The position numbers and the translations under genes are program-made. Below the pieces are notes generated by a model. The model searched no databases. It saw only the letters and a list, made by a program, of their open reading frames with translations, and was not told the DNA's origin. This document shows, piece after piece, positions 19,734 through 30,755 of a DNA stretch of 64,000 bases (position 1 is the first letter of the stretch; every line of letters begins with the position of its first letter). The stretch covers positions 558,001-622,000 of the forward strand of contig NZ_BMDP01000002.1 of assembly GCF_014635845.1 (NCBI RefSeq). Reading direction: 5' to 3'. The stretch comes from Oxalicibacterium solurbis. GTDB taxonomy: Bacteria > Pseudomonadota > Gammaproteobacteria > Burkholderiales > Burkholderiaceae_D.

Positions 19734-21140
19734 TCAGACGACCTTGCCCGGATTCATCAGGTTGCGGGGATCGAGCGCCTGTTTGATCGTGCGCATCAGT
19801 TTCATCTCGACCGGCGATTTGTAGCGCAGGATTTCGTCGCGCTTCATCGAACCCAGTCCATGTTCGGCGGAAATCGAACCGTCGAAGCGATGCACGCTGT
19901 CGTGCACGATGCGGGTGATGGCGTCCTGGTGCGGCAGCAGCCAGGTATCGGATTCGCTGGCCGGCTGTGCAATGTTGTAGTGCAGATTACCGTCACCGAG
20001 ATGACCGAAGATCACCGGGCGCAGGCCGGGATACGACTGCTGCAGTTCGGACCCGGTGGCATCGATGAAATCAGCGATGCGCGAGATCGGCAGCGAGATG
20101 TCGTGCTTGACGTTGCGCCCCTCGGCCGCCTGCGCCAGCGGAATGCGTTCGCGTAATGCCCACAGTTGCTGCGATTGCGCCAGCGAGTGGGCGGTAACGG
20201 CATCGTGGACGATGCCTTGTTCATGTGCTTGATCGATCGCGGCATCGAGCAGTTCTGCTGCATGCATTTCCGATTCATGATCGGACAATTCGAGCAGAGC
20301 GTAGTAGGGATACGGCGTGTTGAAGGGCAAGGGAGTCTGTGGAAAATGCCGGACGACCAGTTCTAAACAGAAGCCGGACATCAGCTCGAAACCGGTCAGC
20401 GTCGCATCGCATTGCCGCTGCACCAGCGTCAGCAGGCGCAGCGCATCGGCAGGCGAATGTAATGCCGCCAGCGCGGTGCGTTGCGCTTTCGGTTGCGGGA
20501 ACAGTTTCAGAACGGCGGCAGTGATGATGCCCAGCGTGCCTTCGGCACCGATGTAGAGATCGCGCAGATCGTAACCGGTATTGTCCTTGCGCAGGCCGCG
20601 CAATCCGTTCCAGATTTCGCCCTGCGGAGTGACGACTTCCAGTCCCAGGCAAAGTTCGCGGCTGTTGCCGTAGCGGAGAACGGCCGTGCCGCCCGCATTG
20701 GAGGATAGGTTGCCGCCTATTGTGCAGCTGCCTTCGGCCGCCAGCGACAGCGGGAACAGCCGCCGCGCATCGGCTGCAGTCTGCTGCACGCGTTGCAGGA
20801 TGCAGCCGGCTTCGACGGTCATCGTATTGTTGACGGTATCGATGGCGCGGATGCATTCCATCCGCTGCAGCGACAGCACGACGGCTTTGCCGCTGCGATC
20901 TGGGATGCCGCCGAGCACGAGGCCGGTGTTGCCGCCCTGCGGCACGATGGGTACGTCGAATTCATTGCAGAGCCGGACGATGGCAGCGACTTCTTCCGTC
21001 GATGCCGGGCGCACGACAGCGCAGGCCGCGCCGGTGAAACGGCCACGCCGGTCGAGCAGGTAGGGTGCGGTATCCGCTTCTTCCGTCAGCACGTGTTGCG
21101 CGCCGATTGCACGGCGGCAGGCGGCGACGAAATCCGTCAT
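19734..21140 (-). CDS. FAD-linked D-2-hydroxyacid dehydrogenase (D2HGDH/GlcD-like)
   Basis: The 468-residue protein has the PCMH-type FAD-binding domain (VPIVPQGGNTGLVLGG, GGNLSSNAGG, GAEGTLGIIT) and the FAD-oxidase C-terminal domain with metal-site histidines in FGHLGDGNLHYN and the terminal ISAEHGLG motif. These fit the D-lactate, glycolate and D-2-hydroxyglutarate dehydrogenase family. D-2-hydroxyglutarate is a likely substrate by resemblance, but it is unproven. The ATG at 21140 overlaps the stop of the DUF2069 gene as ATGA, so translation is probably coupled. Confidence 0.9.
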   Translation of the reverse strand: MTDFVAACRRAIGAQHVLTEEADTAPYLLDRRGRFTGAACAVVRPASTEEVAAIVRLCNEFDVPIVPQGGNTGLVLGGIPDRSGKAVVLSLQRMECIRAIDTVNNTMTVEAGCILQRVQQTAADARRLFPLSLAAEGSCTIGGNLSSNAGGTAVLRYGNSRELCLGLEVVTPQGEIWNGLRGLRKDNTGYDLRDLYIGAEGTLGIITAAVLKLFPQPKAQRTALAALHSPADALRLLTLVQRQCDATLTGFELMSGFCLELVVRHFPQTPLPFNTPYPYYALLELSDHESEMHAAELLDAAIDQAHEQGIVHDAVTAHSLAQSQQLWALRERIPLAQAAEGRNVKHDISLPISRIADFIDATGSELQQSYPGLRPVIFGHLGDGNLHYNIAQPASESDTWLLPHQDAITRIVHDSVHRFDGSISAEHGLGSMKRDEILRYKSPVEMKLMRTIKQALDPRNLMNPGKVV

Positions 21141-21514
21141 TCGGCAGCTTTCTTCAGCGCCTTGGCAGCTTTCTTGTAGGGGCGCAGGTAGCAGAGCAGG
21201 CAGGTGAAGAAGATCAGTGTCAGAGCTACTTCTATCCAGCCCAGCATGGCCGACGGGCCGGGATCGCTGGCGCCGCGCACGAGGCCTTCGCCGAAATACA
21301 GCAGGATCAGCATCGATGACCACTGCATCGTGTACAGGTCGCGCTTGAGAATGCCGCGCAGCGGCAGCAGCAACGGAATGACTTTCAGCACCAGCCACGA
21401 ACCGCCGGGGCGCAGCGGCGCCAGCAGCATTTCCCAGGCGATGCACAGCAGGATCAGTGCGATCAGGCTGGCGACGGCGCCTACGTGGAAAACTTTCTGA
21501 TGCTGCGCATTCAT
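21137..21514 (-). CDS. DUF2069 membrane protein
   Basis: This protein (125 residues) has about three to four membrane segments (residues 10-31, 40-58, 66-84 and 91-110) and a lysine-rich C-terminus (PYKKAAKALKKAAE). The pattern matches the DUF2069 family, often next to wrbA in betaproteobacteria. Its function is unknown. It lies between wrbA (18 bases upstream) and the FAD dehydrogenase (ATGA overlap downstream), so the three form a likely operon. Confidence 0.8.
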   Translation of the reverse strand: MNAQHQKVFHVGAVASLIALILLCIAWEMLLAPLRPGGSWLVLKVIPLLLPLRGILKRDLYTMQWSSMLILLYFGEGLVRGASDPGPSAMLGWIEVALTLIFFTCLLCYLRPYKKAAKALKKAAE

Positions 21515-21532
21515 GCGGGCCTCACGTCTTGC

Positions 21533-23505
<1,973 letters not shown>

Positions 23506-23509
<4 letters not shown>

Positions 23510-23823
23510 AAGGAAATCTGCCCGGTCAGTAATTGCCAGTACATCAGCCAAGCGGCGGCGAAGGAATAGAAGGGCTGCCGCCAAGAGGCCGGCCGGTTCC
23601 CTTCGAACATCAGGTGGCCGATCCAGGCGAAACCGTAAAACGACAAGGCGGCTGCCAGCAACCAAGCCATATTGCCTGTCAGCATCAATGCGATCAGGAA
23701 GAAAATCGCCAGCGTTGAGCCGAAGAAATGCAGCTCGCGTGACGTCCGATTCGTATGCCCGGTCAGGTAGTCGGCATAGAACGCGGCGAATGTCGGATGA
23801 TCCTTGCGTGCAATGACAGCCAT
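23506..23823 (-). CDS. DUF962/Mpo1-like membrane protein
   Basis: This 105-residue protein has the DUF962 pattern: FAAFYADYLTGHTNRTSRELHFFGSTLA, then a membrane segment and the NRPASWRQPFYS loop. Related yeast Mpo1 is an iron-dependent dioxygenase of 2-hydroxy fatty acids; the His residues (HTNR, HFFG) could take part, but this is inference. The start at 23823 has GGGAGA upstream. It converges on the YihY gene, the two stop codons sharing CTAG at 23506-23509. Confidence 0.85.
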
Positions 23824-24087
23824 GATGGTTCTCCCGCTGTGGTTCCTGTTCCAGACTAGTCCGCAGGGAGGTGGAATGCAAGTCATGCGCGCGGCTTGTG
23901 GGGTTTTCGTGATGATTGCTCTGTGGGGCAACGAACAAACCAACGTATAACCAAAGCACAAGCGTGATGTCAGATGTTCCTGACGCATAACTTACAGCAC
24001 GCTGCTGCTGTGGATTTTTCGTCGGGCTTGGGCTACATTGGAATCGTCCAGAGTCGAAGTACAACCATAACTTGCGAGGACGGGGCC

Positions 24088-24543
24088 ATGAAAGTATCCG
24101 AAATACTGAAGGTAAAGGGAAACATCCTTTTCACGGTGACGCCGGACAGCCCGATGCTCGACGCCGTCAATGCCATGGCGGAAAAGGACATCGGTTCGCT
24201 GGTTGTCATGGAGGGCGGCAACCTGATCGGCATGCTGTCGTTTCGCGAAGTGATGGCAGCGGTGCATGCGAATGGTGGCTCGGTCGGCGGCGGTACCGTG
24301 CGCGACCACATGCAACGAAATCCGATCACCATTTCTTCCGACACCGATATCAACGAAGTACGACGCCTGATGCTGGAAAAGCATGCGCGCTACGTGCCGG
24401 TACTGGATGGCAAGGTACTGGTCGGCGTGATGTCCTTCTACGACGTTGCAAAGGCGGTGCTCGAAGCGCAGAGCTTCGAGAACAAGATGCTGAAATCCTA
24501 TATCCAGGATTGGCCGGCAGTCGCCGACGAGCGGGAAGCCTGA
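24088..24543 (+). CDS. CBS-domain pair protein
   Basis: The 151-residue protein consists of two CBS motifs (residues about 8-62 and 72-130: SLVVMEGGNLIGMLSFREV and YVPVLDGKVLVGVMSFYDV). CBS pairs bind adenosine nucleotides such as AMP, ATP or NAD. No effector domain is attached. GAGGA lies eight bases upstream of the ATG. A perfect terminator lies 26 bases past the stop. It is a single-gene unit. Confidence 0.92.
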   Translation: MKVSEILKVKGNILFTVTPDSPMLDAVNAMAEKDIGSLVVMEGGNLIGMLSFREVMAAVHANGGSVGGGTVRDHMQRNPITISSDTDINEVRRLMLEKHARYVPVLDGKVLVGVMSFYDVAKAVLEAQSFENKMLKSYIQDWPAVADEREA

Positions 24544-24569
24544 CGACTCTGGCCGATTTCCATTGACGG

Positions 24570-24616
24570 AAAAACCGTTCGTACATCTTCGCGGTGTGCG
24601 AACGGTTTTTGTTTTT
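24570..24616 (+). terminator. Intrinsic terminator after the CBS gene
   Basis: AAAAACCGTTCG (24570-24581) and CGAACGGTTTTT (24599-24610) form a perfect 12-bp stem followed by GTTTTT. Confidence 0.92.
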
Positions 24617-24783
24617 AGTCGTCCCCGTGTTGCCTTCGGTTTGCATCTGCCGCGCAGCATCGGCACATCTGCATCACGTACAATCCGGTGAGCCGGAAGC
24701 TGCAGGCTGTTCGCTTCCATCCTTGCTTCCCCGTCTTTTCGCTTGTTTCCCGCTTGTTTCCCAGGCGTTTTTTAGATTTCCAG

Positions 24784-26103
24784 ATGCACAAACCAAATCA
24801 GTTTTCGCTGCTCGCGCAGCGCCGCTTCGCACCGTTCTTCTGGGCACAGTTTCTCGGCGCCTTCAACGACAATGTCTTCAAGACGGCCTTGCTGACCGTG
24901 CTGACGTTCGAGGCGATGGATTGGACTACGCTGGATCGCGGCTTTCTCAACAATCTGATTCCCGGCTTGTTCATTCTGCCGTTCGTGCTGTTTTCCGCGC
25001 TGGCCGGACAGCTGGCCGACAAGTTCGAGAAATCGGGCATGGTGCGGCGGATCAAGCTGCTGGAAATCGCGATCATGCTGGTTGCCGCTTTCGGCTGGCT
25101 GCGGCACGACCTGTGGCTGCTGATTGCGGCGGTCGCCGGCATGGGTTTGCATTCGACGCTGTTCGGCCCGATCAAGCATGCCTACCTGCCGCAAAAACTG
25201 CATGTCGACGAACTGGTCGGCGGCAACGGCATGGTGCAGATGGGAACCTTCGTCGGCATCCTGCTGGGGCAGGTGCTGGGCGCCATGCTGGTGTCGCAGA
25301 AGCCGTGGGGCATCGAACTGGTCGCCGTCGGTACGATCGTGGTTGCGATCGCAGGCTGGATCGCCGGCCGTGCCATGCCGCATTCGCCGGCTCCAGCGCC
25401 GGAGCTCAGGGTCGACTGGAATATCGCGACGGAAACGGTGCGCAACATCCGCTTCTCGATGCGCAACCGGCCGGTGTTTACCGCAATGCTGGCCAATTCA
25501 TGGTTCTGGTTCTACGGCGCCATCGTGCTGGCGCAGTTCCCGTTATATGCGAAGGAATGGCTGCATGGCGACTACGGCATTTTCGTGTTGTTGCTGACGA
25601 TCTTTTCGCTCGGCATCGGTTCCGGCTCGCTGCTCTGCGAACGGCTTTCCGGCCGGCGCGTGGAAATCGGCCTGGTACCGCTGGGTGCGCTGGGGCTGAC
25701 GCTGTTCGGCTGCGATCTGTACCTGGCCAGCGGCAGCTACACGAATGTCATGCCGGTTGGCATTGGCGATTTTCTGCAGCAGGTGGGTAGCTGGCGCATC
25801 GTGTTCGATTGTCTGCTGATCGGAATATTCGGCGGTTTCTACATCGTGCCGTTGTTCGCCTTGATCCAGACGCGTTGCGATCCCACGCATATTTCGCGCA
25901 CGATCGCCGGCATGAATATCCTGAATGCCTTGTTCATGGTGGTGGCAGCATTGCTGGCAATGCTGTTGTTGCGTGCCGGCATGACGATTCCGCAGATATT
26001 CCTGGTGACGGCCTTGCTGAATGCGGTAGTCGCCATCGCGATCTTCTGGACGATGCCGGAATTCGTGACGCGTTTCGTGGCGTGGATGACTGGACGCCGC
26101 TGA
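24784..26103 (+). CDS. LplT-like MFS transporter
   Basis: The 439-residue protein has about twelve membrane segments and the N-terminal QFLGAFNDNVFKTAL motif of the lysophospholipid transporter (LplT) subfamily of MFS proteins. LplT of E. coli flips lysophospholipids inward for reacylation. In E. coli the partner acyltransferase gene aas follows; here no acyltransferase is fused or adjacent. The start is the ATG at 24784, which matches the family's N-terminus. The specific substrate is not proven. Confidence 0.85.
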   Translation: MHKPNQFSLLAQRRFAPFFWAQFLGAFNDNVFKTALLTVLTFEAMDWTTLDRGFLNNLIPGLFILPFVLFSALAGQLADKFEKSGMVRRIKLLEIAIMLVAAFGWLRHDLWLLIAAVAGMGLHSTLFGPIKHAYLPQKLHVDELVGGNGMVQMGTFVGILLGQVLGAMLVSQKPWGIELVAVGTIVVAIAGWIAGRAMPHSPAPAPELRVDWNIATETVRNIRFSMRNRPVFTAMLANSWFWFYGAIVLAQFPLYAKEWLHGDYGIFVLLLTIFSLGIGSGSLLCERLSGRRVEIGLVPLGALGLTLFGCDLYLASGSYTNVMPVGIGDFLQQVGSWRIVFDCLLIGIFGGFYIVPLFALIQTRCDPTHISRTIAGMNILNALFMVVAALLAMLLLRAGMTIPQIFLVTALLNAVVAIAIFWTMPEFVTRFVAWMTGRR

Positions 26104-26172
26104 TCGTGTGGCCGACTGCCATATCTGCCGTTGCTGTGGAGCGAATGACGATATAGACGAAGGCGGGGCGGT

Positions 26173-28434
26173 TCAGTGCCTGTTCGTATATTCGTGCAGC
26201 CAGTTGTGCAGCACGTCGGAAGTCAGCGGTTTGGCAAACAGATAGCCTTGACCGACCGAGCAGCCGAGTTCGGTGAGAATCTCGGCTTGCCGCTCATCTT
26301 CGACACCTTCGGCGACGACATCCAGATCCAGATTGCGGCCAAGCTGGATGATCGCTTCGGCAATGCTGCTGCCGCGTGCGGATTCTGTGATTTCGGTAAC
26401 GAATGCGCGGTCGATCTTCAGGCGATCCACATTCAGCTTCTGCAGATGGCTGAGCGATGAGAAACCGGTACCGAAATCGTCGATCGCGATACTGACACCG
26501 GTAGCCGTAATCTGGTCCAGCAACCGGATCAGTGCTTCGGGTTCTTCCATTGCCATCGATTCGGTGATTTCGAGTTCCACGCAGTGTGCTGGTGCGTTCG
26601 TTTCCTGCAGCGTCCGGCGCAGCATCGTAAGGAAATGCGGATGGCGGAACTGCACTTGCGACACATTGACCGACACCATGAAATCGGTGAATCCCTGCTG
26701 GTGAATGCGCACCAGTTCCTGGCAAGCCTGCCGCAACACCCATTCGCCGAGATCAATGATCAGGCCGGAATATTCGGCGATCGGAATGAAGCGATCCGGC
26801 GAAATCATCGTGCCGTCATCGCCGCGCCAACGCAGCAACGCTTCGGCGCCGACCGGCGTGCGCGTGGTGATGTCGATCTGCGGCTGGTAGACGACGAACA
26901 ACTGTTTTTGCTCGAAGGCGGCGCGCAGTGCATGCATCATGTTGACGCGCTCGCGAATGTCGATGCCCATGCTGCGCGAAAAATAGAAGTGCCCGGTGCG
27001 TTGCTGCAGCTTGGCACGCTTCAGCGCGATGTGCGCATTCTTCAACGCTTCGGCACCCCGACCTTCATGTTCGGACAGCCGGACCAGGCCGACGGTGGCC
27101 GACAGCTGGACGTCCTGTCCGTCGATGCTGAAGGGTTTCTCGAATTGCGCGAGCACGGTATCCGGATTGACCTGATTGTCGTCGCCGAGTACGCCGAAGG
27201 TGTCGCCGCTCACGCGCGCGACGATCAGCCGGTCGCCGAGGCGCGATTGCAGGCGCGTCGCCACCGACAGCAGCAGCAGGTCGCCGAACTGGTGGCCGAG
27301 CGTGTCGTTGGTTTCGGCGAAATGGTCGATGTCGATCAGCGCCAGTGTCGTGGGGCGGCTGACCGAGCGGTTCTTGCGCGCCGCAACCAGCGTTTCATCG
27401 ATGATGTCTTTCAGTCGCGTGCGGTTGGGCAGCTTGGTCAGCGAATCGTAGAACGCCGAGTTATGCAGCCGCGTGACCAGCATCAGATTGGCGAGGCCGA
27501 CGGAAATATTGCTGCAGAAGACTTCCAGCAGGCGAATCTCGATGTCGTTCAATGGCCGCTCGGTGCGGATAAAGGCGGCGAAGTTGCGCGCAGCGTCGCC
27601 GGTGAAATGCAGTGCGGCGAAATCGCGGCCGTAGATGTTGCGGCCTTCGTCCAGCGAGCGACTCAGTGCCTTGCCGACGTGCGCATCGTCGAACGATGAA
27701 ATCGGATGGTTGACCAGATTGTCGTAGATCCCGGTTGCCGCGACGACGAACAGTTCGGTCTGCTTGTCGTGCAGTGTCTCCTGTACGCAGAGCAGGCCGT
27801 CGGCCGGCAGATCCAGCAGATTGCCGATGCGCCGGATGACGTTGGCGGCGAAATCCTCCAGCGTGGTCAGCGCCATCAGTTCGGTGCTGGCGCGCAGGAT
27901 GTTGTCGAGCCCGGTGCTGCTGGCGTTGATCGTGCAAATCTGTTCGTAGGAGCGGATCGCAGCCGTCACGATGGTGAACAGCTTGATGCGGGTCAGTTCG
28001 GATTTGGTCTTGTAGTTGTCGATGTCGTACTGCCGGATCGCTTCGATTTCCGGTGCGTGGCCGGATTGCGCGGTGCACAGGATGATGCGAACTTCGGAAC
28101 GATGCAGAACGTCACGAATGTGATGGAGCAACTGCAGGCTTTCATCTTGCTGCTTCATGGCGACATCCAGCAGGATGACTGCGATATGCGGTTCCGCCAT
28201 CAGGATTTCCCTGGCCTGCTGCGCCGAGTAAGCGTGCAGGAACGTCAGTGGACGGCTTTGTATTTCAATGCTGTCGAGAGCGGAGATCGTTGCGGAATGT
28301 ACATCCGCATCGTTGTCGATGATCAGAATCTGCCATGGCAGATCGTTTGTCTCTGTTTTACCGTCACCGGAGCTGCGCACCGTTGCTTCTGGAAATACAA
28401 GGTCATCCTTGCGATGGCTGACCGTCTTGCTCAT
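26173..28434 (-). CDS. REC-DUF3369-GGDEF(degenerate)-EAL c-di-GMP regulator
   Basis: The 753-residue protein begins with a receiver-like domain (residues about 35-160; VILLDVAM acceptor, ILCTAQSG). A DUF3369-type GAF-like region follows (about 165-330), then a GGDEF domain whose signature is SGDTF, so probably not a cyclase. The C-terminal EAL domain (about 510-750) has GAEALLRW, VSVNVSQ, ELEITES, DDFGTGFSS, the KIDRAFV lysine and VVAEGVED, which suggests an active phosphodiesterase. The start at 28434 has GGAGA eight bases upstream. It is divergent from aroC. No kinase gene is adjacent. Confidence 0.88.
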   Translation of the reverse strand: MSKTVSHRKDDLVFPEATVRSSGDGKTETNDLPWQILIIDNDADVHSATISALDSIEIQSRPLTFLHAYSAQQAREILMAEPHIAVILLDVAMKQQDESLQLLHHIRDVLHRSEVRIILCTAQSGHAPEIEAIRQYDIDNYKTKSELTRIKLFTIVTAAIRSYEQICTINASSTGLDNILRASTELMALTTLEDFAANVIRRIGNLLDLPADGLLCVQETLHDKQTELFVVAATGIYDNLVNHPISSFDDAHVGKALSRSLDEGRNIYGRDFAALHFTGDAARNFAAFIRTERPLNDIEIRLLEVFCSNISVGLANLMLVTRLHNSAFYDSLTKLPNRTRLKDIIDETLVAARKNRSVSRPTTLALIDIDHFAETNDTLGHQFGDLLLLSVATRLQSRLGDRLIVARVSGDTFGVLGDDNQVNPDTVLAQFEKPFSIDGQDVQLSATVGLVRLSEHEGRGAEALKNAHIALKRAKLQQRTGHFYFSRSMGIDIRERVNMMHALRAAFEQKQLFVVYQPQIDITTRTPVGAEALLRWRGDDGTMISPDRFIPIAEYSGLIIDLGEWVLRQACQELVRIHQQGFTDFMVSVNVSQVQFRHPHFLTMLRRTLQETNAPAHCVELEITESMAMEEPEALIRLLDQITATGVSIAIDDFGTGFSSLSHLQKLNVDRLKIDRAFVTEITESARGSSIAEAIIQLGRNLDLDVVAEGVEDERQAEILTELGCSVGQGYLFAKPLTSDVLHNWLHEYTNRH

Positions 28435-28549
28435 GGGGGCCGTCTCCGATTTTTTTGGGGTTCCCGTTTGGAAACCGTATATTGCACACCGATACGGCAT
28501 CAGGCAATGCTTTTTCCCAGCGGAATTGAAGCGATGCCGGCTGTCGCGC

Positions 28550-28558
28550 TGGTAGAAT
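28550..28558 (+). promoter_or_regulatory. Extended -10 promoter candidate for aroC
   Basis: TGG directly precedes TAGAAT (TGn-TAGAAT), 33 bases before the ATG. A TTGAAG at 28526 is 21 bases away, too far for a normal -35. Confidence 0.4.
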
Positions 28559-28591
28559 GACCACTTTATCAAGTCAACCTCGCGTCCCATT

Positions 28592-29689
28592 ATGTCCGGC
28601 AATACCCTAGGCACACTGTTTACCGTTACCACATTCGGCGAATCGCACGGTCCTGCAATCGGCTGCGTGATCGATGGTTGTCCGCCTGGCATGGTGTTGT
28701 CGGAAACCGACATTCAGCCGGAACTGGATCGCCGCAAGCCGGGCACCTCACGTCATGTGACGCAACGGCAGGAGTCGGATACCGTCGAAATTCTGTCTGG
28801 TGTTTATGAGGGAAAGACCACCGGCACGCCGATTGCGCTGTTGATCCGCAACGAGGACCAGCGCAGCAAGGATTACGGCAACATCGTCGATACCTTTCGT
28901 CCCGGCCACGCCGACTACACCTACTGGCACAAGTACGGCATTCGCGATCCGCGCGGCGGCGGCCGTTCGTCGGCGCGTCTGACGGCGCCTGTCGTCGGTG
29001 CCGCGGCGATCGCCAAGAAGTGGCTGAAGGAACAGTACGGCACCACGTTCAAGGGTTGCATGAGCCAGCTGGGCGAGATCGCGATTCCGTTCGAAGACTG
29101 GAAGCACGTGCCGGAGAACCCGTTCTTCGCAGCCAACGCGAGCATCCTGCCTCAGCTGGAAGCCTACATGGATCAGTTGCGCAAGGATGGCGACTCCTGC
29201 GGCGCACGCATCGACGTGGTGGCGCAGAACGTGCCGATCGGTCTGGGCGAGCCGCTGTTCGACAAGCTGGATGCCGATATCGCCTATGCACTGATGGGCA
29301 TCAATGCCGTCAAGGGCGTCGAGATCGGCGCCGGCTTCCGTTCGGTTGCGCAGAAGGGCACCGAGCACGGCGACGAACTGACACCGCAAGGGTTTGCCGG
29401 CAACAACGCTGGCGGCGTGCTCGGCGGCATTTCGACCGGCCAGGACATCACTGCATCGATCGCCATCAAGCCGACTTCCAGCATCCGCACCGGCCGCCAG
29501 TCGATCGACAAGGCCGGCCACCCGATCACGGTCGAGACGCTGGGACGTCACGATCCCTGCGTCGGCATTCGCGCCACGCCGATCGCCGAGGCGATGCTGG
29601 CGCTCGTATTGATGGATCACGCATTGCGTCATCGCGCGCAATGCGGCGACGTCTTTGTCGCCACGCCGAAGATTCCCGCCGCCCGCTAA
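28592..29689 (+). CDS. aroC: Chorismate synthase
   Basis: AroC makes chorismate from 5-enolpyruvylshikimate 3-phosphate using reduced FMN, the last common step to aromatic amino acids and folate. The 365-residue protein has [14 protein letters not shown] at the start, the [15 protein letters not shown] and [12 protein letters not shown] loops, and the C-terminal [18 protein letters not shown] motif. It feeds the trp genes further right. The M48 protease gene follows after 42 bases and may be cotranscribed. Confidence 0.97.
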   Translation: MSGNTLGTLFTVTTFGESHGPAIGCVIDGCPPGMVLSETDIQPELDRRKPGTSRHVTQRQESDTVEILSGVYEGKTTGTPIALLIRNEDQRSKDYGNIVDTFRPGHADYTYWHKYGIRDPRGGGRSSARLTAPVVGAAAIAKKWLKEQYGTTFKGCMSQLGEIAIPFEDWKHVPENPFFAANASILPQLEAYMDQLRKDGDSCGARIDVVAQNVPIGLGEPLFDKLDADIAYALMGINAVKGVEIGAGFRSVAQKGTEHGDELTPQGFAGNNAGGVLGGISTGQDITASIAIKPTSSIRTGRQSIDKAGHPITVETLGRHDPCVGIRATPIAEAMLALVLMDHALRHRAQCGDVFVATPKIPAAR

Positions 29690-29731
29690 GCCGGTTCGGC
29701 GTTCGACGCCTTTATGTTTGGGGTAAGGAAG

Positions 29732-30556
29732 ATGAAACCGTTTGGTCTGCGCACGCTGATTTCCGCATCTGTCATCGCCGGTACGCTGTCCTTGGTTGCC
29801 TGTGAAACCGTGCAGACGACGCAAGGCGGCACGGTTGGCGTCGATCGCCAGCAGCGCATGCTGGTATCGGCGCAGGAACTGGATCAGACCGCAGCCAAAC
29901 AGTACACGGCATTGATTGCGGAAGAGAAAAAGAAGAATGCACTGAATCGCGATGCGACACAGGTCGCACGTGTGCGGAAGATCGCCGACCGGCTGATTGC
30001 GCAGACGCCGGTGTTCCGCCCGGATGCGCGTGGCTGGAAATGGGAAGTCAATGTGTTGTCGTCGTCCGAAGTCAATGCCTGGTGCATGCCTGGCGGGAAG
30101 ATTGCCGTCTATACGGGTTTGATCGACAAGGTGAAACCGACCGACGACGAGTTGGCGGCGGTGATCGGTCACGAGATTTCCCACGCACTACGCGAACATG
30201 CGCGTGAGCGTGCATCCGAGCAGATGGTGGCCGGCAGCCTGATTTCGGTCGGCTCGGCGCTGTTCGGCCTCGGCGACCTAGGGCAGCAGGGCGCACAATA
30301 TGCCTACATGGGGCTGGTCGGTTTGCCGAATTCGCGCAGCCACGAAACCGAGGCCGATCGCATGGGCGTCGAACTGGCAGCGCGCGCTGGCTACGATCCG
30401 CGCGCTGCCGTGACCCTTTGGCAAAAAATGGGCAGTATCAGCAGCAACGAAACGCCCAAGTTCCTTTCTACGCACCCGTCGAGCGCCGATCGCAGCCGTG
30501 ACCTGACCGACTATTCGCAGCGCGTGATGCCACTTTATCTACAGGCGAAAAAATAG
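29732..30556 (+). CDS. M48-family metalloprotease, lipoprotein
   Basis: The 274-residue protein has a lipoprotein signal ending LVAC (Cys24) and then a peptidase M48 domain. The zinc site HEISH is at residues 147-151 and the third ligand Glu is in HETEADRMG. It is LoiP/YcaL-like, so it probably acts on the inner face of the outer membrane in envelope quality control. GGTAAGGAAG lies upstream of the ATG. No TPR domain follows, unlike BepA. It lies after aroC. Confidence 0.92.
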   Translation: MKPFGLRTLISASVIAGTLSLVACETVQTTQGGTVGVDRQQRMLVSAQELDQTAAKQYTALIAEEKKKNALNRDATQVARVRKIADRLIAQTPVFRPDARGWKWEVNVLSSSEVNAWCMPGGKIAVYTGLIDKVKPTDDELAAVIGHEISHALREHARERASEQMVAGSLISVGSALFGLGDLGQQGAQYAYMGLVGLPNSRSHETEADRMGVELAARAGYDPRAAVTLWQKMGSISSNETPKFLSTHPSSADRSRDLTDYSQRVMPLYLQAKK

Positions 30557-30701
30557 CCAATGATAATGGCGCGTGCCGTGGAGCCGTTATCCGGATCGCC
30601 ACTCGCGTTGTAACGACGGAAATCAGCCCCATCTTGTCAACGAAACGCGCCTGAACGCGTTGGCAATCTCGAGTCCTGTCCATTCAGGCAGGGCGCAAAT
30701 A

Positions 30702-30710
30702 TGGCATAAT
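30702..30710 (+). promoter_or_regulatory. Extended -10 promoter candidate for the leu operon
   Basis: TGG then CATAAT (30705-30710) forms an extended -10, 45 bases before the leuC ATG. The possible -35 (TTCAGG at 30683-30688) is weak. No leucine-rich leader peptide is visible. Confidence 0.4.
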
Positions 30711-30755
30711 CGAGAGCTTTCCCGGCCTAGTGCCAGCCTCTACAGCAAGCGAAAC

